NCBI RefSeq assembly: GCF_013409625.1 | Contig: NZ_JACCBF010000001.1 | Span: 4,653,001 to 4,717,000, forward strand | Direction: 5' to 3' | Length of the DNA stretch: 64,000 nucleotides | DNA from: Nocardioides kongjuensis | GTDB lineage: Bacteria; Actinomycetota; Actinomycetes; Propionibacteriales; Nocardioidaceae | In this document: positions 24,293 to 31,806 of the stretch, one piece after another | How the letters are laid out: each line of letters opens with the position of its first letter | How positions within the stretch are numbered: position 1 is the stretch's first letter | Translations under genes and position numbers: made by a program | The notes under the pieces: model-generated | Seen by the model: the letters and a program-made list of their open reading frames with translations, nothing else | Told to the model about the DNA's origin: nothing | Database searches by the model: none

Positions 24293-25360
24293 ATGAGCAC
24301 TGGAGGGATCGCCACCGGACACGCCGTCTCGCCCGACTCGGGTCGGCACTGGGCCGACGAGGGCGCCTGGGAGGTCGCCGAGGGCATCCACCGGATCCCG
24401 CTGCCGCTGCCGATGGACGCGCTCAAGGCGATCAACGTGTACGTCGTCCAGGGCGACGACGGGCTCACCCTGATCGACGGCGGCTGGTCGATCCCGGTCG
24501 CCCGGGAGCTGCTCGACACCTCGCTGCGCTCGATCGGCTCGGGCTTCGGCGACATCAAGCGGTTCCTGGTCACCCACGTGCACCGCGACCACTTCACGCT
24601 GGCCACCGTCCTCGGGCACGAGTACGGCGCCGACGTGGCCCTCGGTCGCGAGGAGCAGCCGGCGCTCGAGCTCCTGCACCGGGCCGGGCGCGACGGGCTC
24701 GACGAGAGCCCCTTCCTCGCGGTGCTGCGCACCGCCGGCGCGGAGGAGATCGCCCAGCTGTGGGCGGCCGGTCCCGGGGAGCTGCCGAAGCCCGTCGACT
24801 GGGCGTTCCCCGACACCTGGCTCGAGGGCGACCGCAGCTTCGACGTCGGCCGTCGCCGTCTCGACGCCGTGCACACCCCCGGCCACACCCCTGGCCACTA
24901 CGTCTTCGCCGACCAGGCCGAGGGAGTCCTCTTCTCCGGCGACCACGTGCTCCCCACGATCACCCCGTCGATCGGGTTCACCGTCCCGCCCGCGGACCAG
25001 CCCCTCGGCCAGTTCATGGCCTCCCTCGCCCGGGTGCGCGAGCTCCCCGACCTGCGCATCCTGCCTGCGCACGGCCCGGTCGCTCCGTCGTCGTACCAGC
25101 GCGTCGACGAGCTCCTCGCCCACCACGAGGACCGCCTCGACCTGTGCCTGGCGTCCCTGAAGGAGCGCGGCTCCGCCACCTCCCTCGTCGTGGCCAAGGA
25201 CCTCGGCTGGACCCGGCACGAGCGGGCGTTCGGCGAGCTCGACGTGTTCAGCCAGGGCATGGCCGCGATGGAGACCAAGGCGCACCTCGACCTGCTCGTC
25301 GCCCGGGGCCAGGCCAGCGCGGTGGACCTGCCGGACGGCGTGGTCTACACGGCGTCCTAG
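24293..25360 (+). CDS. MBL-fold metallohydrolase
   Basis: This 355-residue metallo-beta-lactamase-fold protein has THVHRDHFTLA as the zinc motif (HxHxDH), TPGHTPGHYVF, FSGDHVLPTI and LPAHGPV in order. The C-terminal helical extension resembles hydrolases found in lipid and steroid regulons. The ATG has TAGAGT (24281-24286) 6 bp upstream, so it is leaderless. Its TAG stop at 25358-25360 begins the TAGAAT -10 element of the thiamine transporter operon. The substrate is not known. Confidence 0.88.
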   Translation: MSTGGIATGHAVSPDSGRHWADEGAWEVAEGIHRIPLPLPMDALKAINVYVVQGDDGLTLIDGGWSIPVARELLDTSLRSIGSGFGDIKRFLVTHVHRDHFTLATVLGHEYGADVALGREEQPALELLHRAGRDGLDESPFLAVLRTAGAEEIAQLWAAGPGELPKPVDWAFPDTWLEGDRSFDVGRRRLDAVHTPGHTPGHYVFADQAEGVLFSGDHVLPTITPSIGFTVPPADQPLGQFMASLARVRELPDLRILPAHGPVAPSSYQRVDELLAHHEDRLDLCLASLKERGSATSLVVAKDLGWTRHERAFGELDVFSQGMAAMETKAHLDLLVARGQASAVDLPDGVVYTAS

Positions 25361-25373
25361 AATCGGAGGCGTC

Positions 25374-25462
25374 CGACAGGGGAGCACCATCCGGGTGCTG
25401 AGAGTGCGGCGCGGGCCGCAGACCCTCCGAACCTGATCCGGTTAGCACCGGCGAAGGGAGTC
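25374..25462 (+). promoter_or_regulatory. TPP (thi-box) riboswitch
   Basis: The leader contains the conserved TPP aptamer blocks: GGGGAGCACC, GGGTGCTGAGAGTGCGG, GACCCTCCGAACCTGATC and CGGTTAGCACCGGCGAAGGGAG. The last block carries the Shine-Dalgarno sequence of the next gene, so ligand binding would hide the ribosome site, the usual translational mechanism in actinobacteria. A TAGAAT -10 at 25358-25363 sets a start near 25370. It controls the downstream thiamine-type ABC importer. Confidence 0.96.
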
Positions 25463-25467
25463 ATCCG

Positions 25468-26535
25468 ATGCGTACGCGCATGCTCACCGGCCGCCTCAGC
25501 CTGGTGGCCCTCTCCACCACGGTCCTGCTCGCAAGCGGCTGCTCGCTGGTCAGCAGCGAGAGCGACCACGAGAAGGCGGACGACAAGACGGTCACGCTGG
25601 TGACCCACGAGTCGTTCGCGATCCCCGACGAGCTGGTCAAGGCGTTCGAGAAGGACACCGGCTACGACCTGAGGATCAGCAAGCTCGAGGACGCGGGCGC
25701 ATTGACCAACGAGCTGGTGCTGACCAAGGACGAGCCGGTCGGCGACGTCGTCTTCGGCGTCGACAACACCTTCGCGACGCGTGCGGTCGACGAGGGCGTG
25801 TTCGCGTCGTACGCGCCGACCCTGCCGGAGGGCGCCGCCGCCCACGAGCTCGACGGCGACGACGACCACGCGCTCACGCCGATCGACACCGGCAACGTCT
25901 GCGTCAACGTCGACGACGCGTGGTTCCGGGCCAAGGGAATCCCGGCGCCGACCACCCTCGACGACCTGACGAAGCCCGCCTACAAGGATCTCTTCGTGAT
26001 CCCGGGCGCCAGCACCAGCTCGCCCGGCCTGGCCTTCCTGCTGGCCACGATAGCCAGGTACGGCGACGGCTGGCCGTCGTACTGGACCGAGCTCGTCGAC
26101 AACGGCGCCAAGGTCGTGAAGGGCTGGTCCGACGCGTACTTCACCGACTTCACCTTCTCCGGCGGAGACCGTCCGATCGTCGTGTCCTACGACTCCTCGC
26201 CGGCGTTCACGCTGACCAAGGCGGGCGACCGGACCACGACCAGCGCGCTGCTGGACGGCTGCTTCGAGCAGGTGGAGTACGCCGGCGTGCTGCACGGCGA
26301 CACGACCAACACCGCCGGCGCGCACGCGGTGATCGACTGGCTGCTCTCGCCCGAGGTCCAGGCCGCGCTGCCCGAGTCGATGTACGTCTTCCCGGTCGAC
26401 GCCTCCGTCGAGCTGCCCGCCGACTGGGCGAAGTTCGCGAAGCGGCCCGCGACCACCGAGCAGGTCGCGCCGGCCGAGATCACCGAGAAGCGCAAGGCGT
26501 GGCTGGAGCAGTGGACGGAGATCGTGTCGCGATAG
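25468..26535 (+). CDS. thiB: Thiamine-type ABC transporter substrate-binding lipoprotein
   Basis: The 355-residue protein has a lipoprotein signal peptide with LASGC (Cys25) and a type 2 periplasmic binding fold (VTLVTHESFAIPDE onwards) like ThiB/TbpA. The ATG at 25468 is 7 bp after the GAAGGGAG of the TPP riboswitch. Binding thiamine, TMP or TPP is inferred from fold plus riboswitch; HMP-type precursors cannot be excluded. Confidence 0.93.
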   Translation: MRTRMLTGRLSLVALSTTVLLASGCSLVSSESDHEKADDKTVTLVTHESFAIPDELVKAFEKDTGYDLRISKLEDAGALTNELVLTKDEPVGDVVFGVDNTFATRAVDEGVFASYAPTLPEGAAAHELDGDDDHALTPIDTGNVCVNVDDAWFRAKGIPAPTTLDDLTKPAYKDLFVIPGASTSSPGLAFLLATIARYGDGWPSYWTELVDNGAKVVKGWSDAYFTDFTFSGGDRPIVVSYDSSPAFTLTKAGDRTTTSALLDGCFEQVEYAGVLHGDTTNTAGAHAVIDWLLSPEVQAALPESMYVFPVDASVELPADWAKFAKRPATTEQVAPAEITEKRKAWLEQWTEIVSR

Positions 26536-26546
26536 GTGGTGCGACG

Positions 26547-28178
26547 GTGACCCGACGACTGGCGCTGGGACTGCTCGCCGCGGTCCCGGTCGCCGTCGTC
26601 GCCGTCTTCTTCGTGCTGCCGGTCGGGGCGATGCTCCACCGCGGGGTGTGGCCGGACGGCTCGTTCGACCCGGGCGCCGTGCTCGACGTGCTGCGCCGCC
26701 CGCGCACCGGCCGGGTGCTGTGGTTCACCGTGTGGACCAGCACGGTCGCGACCGCGTGCGCGGTGCTGCTCGGCCTGCCGGCGGCGTACGTCCTGCACCG
26801 GCTGCGCTTCCCCGGCCGTGCCCTGGTCCGCACGGCGCTCCTCGTCCCGTTCGTGCTGCCCACCGTGGTCGTCGGCCTCGCGGTGCGTGAGCTGATCTCG
26901 TCGTCGGGGCCGCTCGGCTTCCTCGACCTCGACGGCACCCCGGCCGCGATCCTGATCGGCCTGGTCTTCTTCAACGTGGCGGTCGTGATCCGCACCGTCG
27001 GCGTCGCCTGGGAGGGCCTCGACCGCCGGCCGGCCGAGGCTGCGGCCGCGCTCGGTGCCACGCCCCTCGCCGTGTTCCGCACCGTCACCCTGCCCGCGCT
27101 GCGCCCGGCGATCGTCTCCGCGGCCAGCGTGGTCTTCCTGTTCTGCGCGACCGCGTTCGGGGTGGTGCTGGTGCTCGGCGGCGTGCGGTACTCCTCGGTC
27201 GAGACCGAGATCTACCTGCTCACCGCCGACCTGCTCGACCTGCCGGCCGCTGCCGCGCTCTCGCTCGTGCAGATGCTGGCGGTCGTGGCGCTGCTCGTCG
27301 TGGTCGGCCGGCTGCGCGCCGTACCCGACCCCACCCTGCGCCGGGTCGCCGCCGCGCCCACCCGCCCCCGCCCGCACGACCTGCCGGCGCTCGTCGTCAC
27401 GGCGCTCACCCTTGCGCTCGTGGCACTGCCGGTCGTGGCGCTGGTCATCGGTTCGGTACGACGTGAGGGCCGCTGGACCCTCGACTCCTACCGCGCGCTC
27501 GGCGGCTCCGCCGACGGCCTGCTGCAGGTGCCGGTCACCCACGCGCTGCTGGCGAGCCTGCGGATCGCGGTCGACGCGACCTGGATGTCGCTGTCCCTGG
27601 GGCTCGTCGTGGCGTTCGTGGTGACGCGGAAGGTCCGCAGCAGAGCGGGACGGCGGGCGCGGACGATCCTCGACGGCTTCTTCATGCTGCCGCTCGGCGT
27701 CTCGGCGGTCACGCTCGGCTTCGGCTTCCTGATCGCCCTCGACCAGCCGCCGCTCGACCTGCGCGCCAGCCCGCTGCTGGTGCCGATCGCCCAAGCGCTT
27801 GTTGCGCTGCCCCTCGTCGTACGGACGCTCGTGCCGGTGCTCGCCGGCATCGACGACCGCCAGCGCCAGGCCGCGGCCTCGCTCGGCGCCGGTCCGCTGC
27901 GGACCCTGCAGACGGTCGACCTGGCCGTCGTGTGGCGGCCCCTGCTGGCCGCGGCGGGCTTCGCCTTCGCGGTGTCGCTGGGGGAGTTCGGCGCGACCTC
28001 GTTCATCGTGCGCCCCGCGGAGCCGACCCTGCCGGTCGTGATCTACCGCTTGCTCGGGCACCCGGGCGCCCTGAACTACGGCACCGCCATGGCCGCGTCG
28101 GTGGTGCTCGCCGCCGTGACCGCCGGTGTCATCCTCGTCGTCGAGCGGCTGCGTGTGCCGGGAGTGGGATCGTGGTGA
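26547..28178 (+). CDS. thiP: Thiamine-type ABC transporter permease, fused double unit
   Basis: This 543-residue protein has about 12 TM helices in two homologous halves. Each half carries the EAA-type loop that contacts the ATPase: EAAAALGATPLAVFRTV in the first and QAAASLGAGPLRTLQTV in the second. The fused form is typical of ThiP and ferric-iron FbpB permeases; the TPP riboswitch favours thiamine. The GTG at 26547 is the only in-frame start after the thiB stop. Confidence 0.93.
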   Translation: MTRRLALGLLAAVPVAVVAVFFVLPVGAMLHRGVWPDGSFDPGAVLDVLRRPRTGRVLWFTVWTSTVATACAVLLGLPAAYVLHRLRFPGRALVRTALLVPFVLPTVVVGLAVRELISSSGPLGFLDLDGTPAAILIGLVFFNVAVVIRTVGVAWEGLDRRPAEAAAALGATPLAVFRTVTLPALRPAIVSAASVVFLFCATAFGVVLVLGGVRYSSVETEIYLLTADLLDLPAAAALSLVQMLAVVALLVVVGRLRAVPDPTLRRVAAAPTRPRPHDLPALVVTALTLALVALPVVALVIGSVRREGRWTLDSYRALGGSADGLLQVPVTHALLASLRIAVDATWMSLSLGLVVAFVVTRKVRSRAGRRARTILDGFFMLPLGVSAVTLGFGFLIALDQPPLDLRASPLLVPIAQALVALPLVVRTLVPVLAGIDDRQRQAAASLGAGPLRTLQTVDLAVVWRPLLAAAGFAFAVSLGEFGATSFIVRPAEPTLPVVIYRLLGHPGALNYGTAMAASVVLAAVTAGVILVVERLRVPGVGSW

Positions 28179-28182
28179 GTCC

Positions 28183-29202
28183 GTGGTGAGCCTGGAGCTG
28201 CAGGGAGTGAGTGTCGCCTTCGACGCGACCGTGGCGGTCGACGCCGTGGACCTGGGCGTCGAGGACGGCCACGTGCTCGCGGTCCTCGGGCCGTCCGGCT
28301 GTGGGAAGTCGACGCTGCTGCGCGCGGTCGCCGGCCTCGAGCCGCTGTCGTCGGGCCGGATCGCCTGGGACGGCGCCGACCTCACCGGCGTACCGACGCA
28401 CCGGCGCGGGTTCGCGCTGATGTTCCAGGACGGCCAGCTCTTCGACCACCTCACCGTCGCCCGCAACGTCGGCTACGCCCGCCGCCTGCAGGGCGCCTCC
28501 CGCGCCGCCGTGCGCGCCGAGGTCGACGACCTGCTCGAGCTGGTCGGCCTCGGTGGGTACGCCGACCGACTGCCGCGCACGCTGTCCGGCGGCGAGCGGC
28601 AACGCGTCGCCCTGGCCCGCTCCCTGGCCGCGAGACCCCGGCTGCTGCTGCTCGACGAGCCGCTGAGCGCCCTCGACGCCGGCCTGCGCGGTCGGCTCGC
28701 GGCGGACCTCCGGCAGATCCTCACCCAGGCCGGTACGACGGCCCTGCTCGTCACGCACGACCAGGACGAGGCCTTCGCGATCGCCGACCGGCTGGCGGTG
28801 ATGCGGGAGGGCCGCATCGTCCAGGAGGGCGCCACCGGTGACGTCTGGGCGCGCCCGGCCGACGCCGCCACGGCCCTCTTCCTCGGGTATGCCCGCGTCC
28901 TCACCCCCGAGGCCGCCACGATCCTCCTCGGCCGCCCCTCGGGCCAGGTCGCCCTCCGCCCGTCCGCCCTGCTGGCCGGCCCCGACCTCGTCGACGGCCT
29001 CCCCGCCACGGTCGTCAGCTTCCGCCCGACGCCCGACGCCGGTCGGCTCGTGGTGGCCCTCGACGGGCTCGGCGAGCTGGACGCGGTCGGGGTGCCCGGG
29101 TGGATCGCGCAACCCGGCCAGCCGGTCGTCGTACGTGTCGCAGAGCACGCAATCGCCGTCCTGCCCAGCACTGCGGCCGAACCCGCTGGGAGTGCACCGT
29201 AG
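28183..29202 (+). CDS. thiQ: Thiamine-type ABC transporter ATPase
   Basis: This 339-residue ATPase has Walker A GPSGCGKST, Q-loop FQDGQLF, signature LSGGERQR, Walker B RLLLLDEPL and H-loop VTHDQ. A roughly 100-residue C-terminal TOBE-like extension (from about 240) makes it longer than E. coli ThiQ and closer to the FbpC/PotA architecture. Two adjacent GTG codons (28183 and 28186) could start it, 5-8 bp after the thiP stop. Its TAG stop (29200-29202) lies inside the -10 element of the next gene. Confidence 0.92.
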   Translation: MVSLELQGVSVAFDATVAVDAVDLGVEDGHVLAVLGPSGCGKSTLLRAVAGLEPLSSGRIAWDGADLTGVPTHRRGFALMFQDGQLFDHLTVARNVGYARRLQGASRAAVRAEVDDLLELVGLGGYADRLPRTLSGGERQRVALARSLAARPRLLLLDEPLSALDAGLRGRLAADLRQILTQAGTTALLVTHDQDEAFAIADRLAVMREGRIVQEGATGDVWARPADAATALFLGYARVLTPEAATILLGRPSGQVALRPSALLAGPDLVDGLPATVVSFRPTPDAGRLVVALDGLGELDAVGVPGWIAQPGQPVVVRVAEHAIAVLPSTAAEPAGSAP

Positions 29203-29212
29203 GATCCCTCGG

Positions 29213-30298
29213 GTGTACCGCCGCGCCTACACCCTTCTCATCGGCACGGCCGCGCTCATGCTGGGTATCGCGGTCCTCACCGCGTGGAAGCTCGATCGCC
29301 GGCTCCTCGACCCCGAGGGGAGCTTCCTCGGGCCGTCGTACATCCGGCTGCCGCTGCTCCTGTTCGGCGCCCTCCTCCTCGACCTGCTGCCGCTGGCGTT
29401 GTGGAAGGCCCACGGCCGGCCCAGCCGCGTCGTCCCCGTCGTCCGGGAGCGGCTGCGCACGCACTGGACCAAGGAGCGCGCGACGCTGGTCGCGATCGGC
29501 GTCATCAGCTTCTACCTGACCTACGTCAGCTACCGGAACCTCAAGTCGTTCCTGCCCTTCGTGCGCTCCGACCCGAACGCCGCGCCCGGCGAGGTCCGCG
29601 CGTTGTCGTACGACCGTGAGCTGCACATCCTGGACCGGGTCATCTTCTTCGGCCACGACCCCAGTGACGTGCTGCACGGCCTGCTCGGCAAGACGGTCAC
29701 CGCCGAGATCCTCTCGCCGATCTACCTGATGTTCCTGCCGCTGGTGCCCCTCGCCGTCACCGCCTGGCTGGTGTGGTCGCGCAACCACTCCTTCGGCTAC
29801 TGGTTCGTGACCTCGCAGTGCCTGGCCTGGTCGCTCGGCACGCTCTCCTACTACCTGCTGCCCACGCTCGGCCCCGGCATCGCCTACACCTCCGAGTACT
29901 ACGGCGCCGGCGGTCTCGCCCACACCGGCACCACCGACCTGATGAACTCGATCGTCAGGGCACGCGGCAACGTGCTGTACGGCGGTGCCACCGAGTCGGT
30001 GAACTCCATCGCCGGCTTCGCCAGCCTGCACTGCGCGATCACCCTGCTCTTCGCGCTGATGGTCCAGTACACGCTGCGCTCGAAGATCCTCAAGATCGTC
30101 TTCTGGGTGAACTTCGGCCTCACGGTCGTCGCGACCCTGTACTTCGGCTGGCACTACGTCGCCGACGACCTTGCCGGCATCGCGATCGCGGTCGTCTCCT
30201 TCTACGTCGGCGGCATCGCCAGCGGCCAGAAGTTCGACAAACGCGGCCACTCGCACCCGACCACCACCACCTCCAAGGTGCCCGTCAACGTCGACTGA
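29213..30298 (+). CDS. PAP2-like membrane protein (inositol-phosphorylceramide-synthase-like)
   Basis: The 361-residue polytopic protein has six to seven TM helices. The catalytic pattern of the PAP2_3/Aur1 group is present: GFASLHCAI (first catalytic His) and YFGWHYVADDLAG (second His and Asp). Such enzymes move phosphorylated head groups between lipids or dephosphorylate polyprenyl phosphates. The GTG start at 29213 follows TAGGAT (29200-29205) by 7 bp. The transcript is separate from the thiamine genes. A role in phosphoinositol lipid or envelope glycan metabolism is inferred. Confidence 0.82.
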   Translation: MYRRAYTLLIGTAALMLGIAVLTAWKLDRRLLDPEGSFLGPSYIRLPLLLFGALLLDLLPLALWKAHGRPSRVVPVVRERLRTHWTKERATLVAIGVISFYLTYVSYRNLKSFLPFVRSDPNAAPGEVRALSYDRELHILDRVIFFGHDPSDVLHGLLGKTVTAEILSPIYLMFLPLVPLAVTAWLVWSRNHSFGYWFVTSQCLAWSLGTLSYYLLPTLGPGIAYTSEYYGAGGLAHTGTTDLMNSIVRARGNVLYGGATESVNSIAGFASLHCAITLLFALMVQYTLRSKILKIVFWVNFGLTVVATLYFGWHYVADDLAGIAIAVVSFYVGGIASGQKFDKRGHSHPTTTTSKVPVNVD

Positions 30299-30320
30299 GC
30301 TGCGGTGCGGCGGTCGAGTC

Positions 30321-30433
30321 AGTTTCACCGGCCGGCCGGTGAAACTCGCGCTTGGCCGAGGAAGCATCGTCGTCCAAGCGCCAGTTTTGTCGTCCCAGTG
30401 CCAGTTTCACCGGCCGACCGGTGAAACTGGCAC
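30321..30433. repeat. Double-palindrome intergenic repeat, copy 2 (extended)
   Basis: This copy has a 26-bp palindrome at 30321-30346 (CACCGGCCGGCCGGTG core), a hairpin GCGCTTGG/CCAAGCGC (30348-30355 with 30374-30381), and a third palindrome at 30398-30433 with 16-bp arms and loop CCGA. Its first two parts align along about 70 bp with the reverse complement of copy 1 at 22219-22286, with scattered substitutions. It fills most of the 248-bp gap after the PAP2-like gene and holds no gene. Confidence 0.85.
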
Positions 30434-30449
30434 CGGCGGCAGCGCGAAT

Positions 30450-30461
30450 TACATCGATGTA
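30450..30461. promoter_or_regulatory. Palindrome TACATCGATGTA upstream of the NlpC/P60 gene
   Basis: A perfect 12-bp palindrome lies about 84 bp upstream of the TACGGT -10 (30534-30539) of the NlpC/P60 gene. The region around it (30441-30530) is markedly AT-richer than its surroundings and also carries two ATTTCTGAGATTTTT-like tracts and a TGTGACA heptamer at 30518-30524. It may be an operator; the regulator is unknown. Confidence 0.4.
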
Positions 30462-30546
30462 GTTCGTCAACCCGACACGCCGGTGCCACATGAGATTTCT
30501 GAGATTTTTGTTTCGCATGTGACAAAAGAGCACTACGGTGACGCGA

Positions 30547-31785
30547 GTGCGTTCCCCGAGCATCGGTACCGGCCTGGCCGCCCTCGTCCTGACGGCGGTG
30601 GTCTGCGTCCCCGGCGCGCAGGCGGACCCGACCCCGCCGACGCCGGTCGTGCCGGGTGCACCGAGTGCGGCGGACGTGCAGGCAGCGCAGGACCGCGCCG
30701 GCGCAGCCGAGGATGACGTCGCGGCCATCCAGCAGCGGCTCGCCGACGCGGCTGCCGAGCTGGACGGCGCGACCATCCGGGCGGCGCAGGCGAGCGAGGC
30801 GTGGAACGGCGCCCGCTGGGCCGCGCACACCGCCCGGGCTGCCGAGCGGCGCGCGATCGCCGACTCGACGGCCGCCGCGCAGGCCCTGGCCGAGCACGAG
30901 GACGCCTTCCGCGACGCCGTGATCACCGCCCAGGGGATGGGCCTCGAGCTGTCCCTGGTCGAGGCGATCGTCGACGCCGACGGCGTGGACGCCCTGCTCG
31001 AGCAGACCTCGGCCAACGAGCACGTCCAGGCGCTCTTCGACCAGCGGCGCGACGAGTACCTCGCCGCCTCGACCGCCGCCACCGAGGCCGCCGACGCGGC
31101 CGCCGCGGCGTCGGCCGAGGCCGACCGGGCGCTCGCCGACGCGAGGACGGCCCGCGACCGGGCCCGGGCCGCGGCCCGGGAGGCCGAGACGGTCACCGCG
31201 CGGATCGAGAGTCGTCGTTCGCGACTCGTGAAGCGGCTCGCCCGCCTCCAGGGCGTCAGCATCGCGGTCGCCCGCGCCCACCAGGCCGCCGTCGACGCCG
31301 AGGCGGCGGCGAAGGCTGCCGCCGACGCCAAGGCGGCGAAGGAGGCCAAGGAGGCCAAGGAGGCCGAGGCCGCGAAGGGAGGCAAGGGCGACGCGCCCAC
31401 CCCGGCGACCGACCCGGCGCCCGCCGACGGCGCCCAGGCCGCCATCGCGTTCGCCCGCGCCCAGCTCGGTGAGCCCTACCGCTGGGGCGCGGCCGGGCCC
31501 GCAGCCTGGGACTGCTCCGGGCTGGTCGAGAAGGCATGGGCGGCCGGCGGGAAGTCGCTGCCGCACTACTCGGTGGCGCAGTACGAGCAGTCGACGCCGA
31601 TCACCCGCGACCAGCTCCGGCCCGGCGACCTCGTGTTCTGGTCCGACGGCGGCCCGGGCGCGATCTTCCACGTCGCCCTGTACGTCGGCGGTGGGCAGAT
31701 CATCCACGCCCCGCGCACCGGCCGCCCGGTCAGCCTGGAGTCGATCGACTACTGGCGCACGCCGGACCTCTACGCGCGACCCTGA
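30547..31785 (+). CDS. Secreted NlpC/P60 peptidoglycan endopeptidase with coiled coil
   Basis: The roughly 412-residue protein has a signal peptide ending near GAQADP, a long Ala/Glu-rich coiled coil (about 40-285), a Lys/Ala/Glu-rich linker, and a C-terminal NlpC/P60 domain. The catalytic Cys is in WDCSGLVEKAW, the His in IFHVALYVGG and the third polar residue in IIHAP. It cuts peptide stems of peptidoglycan outside the cell, as RipA-like enzymes do at division. TACGGT (30534-30539) lies 7 bp before the GTG at 30547; an in-frame GTG at 30538 overlaps that hexamer and is less likely. Confidence 0.92.
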   Translation: MRSPSIGTGLAALVLTAVVCVPGAQADPTPPTPVVPGAPSAADVQAAQDRAGAAEDDVAAIQQRLADAAAELDGATIRAAQASEAWNGARWAAHTARAAERRAIADSTAAAQALAEHEDAFRDAVITAQGMGLELSLVEAIVDADGVDALLEQTSANEHVQALFDQRRDEYLAASTAATEAADAAAAASAEADRALADARTARDRARAAAREAETVTARIESRRSRLVKRLARLQGVSIAVARAHQAAVDAEAAAKAAADAKAAKEAKEAKEAEAAKGGKGDAPTPATDPAPADGAQAAIAFARAQLGEPYRWGAAGPAAWDCSGLVEKAWAAGGKSLPHYSVAQYEQSTPITRDQLRPGDLVFWSDGGPGAIFHVALYVGGGQIIHAPRTGRPVSLESIDYWRTPDLYARP

Positions 31786-31806
31786 CCGGGACGCTAGGTT
31801 CGCCCC

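Noticed and set aside
22219..30433. CRISPR array
   Set aside because: The repeated palindromes occur only as two scattered loci in opposite orientation, without regularly spaced unique spacers or cas genes.
30299..30546. c-di-AMP (ydaO) riboswitch upstream of the NlpC/P60 gene
   Set aside because: Actinobacterial wall hydrolases often have one, but the region is occupied by the palindromic repeats and shows no ydaO core blocks; the start is probably leaderless.
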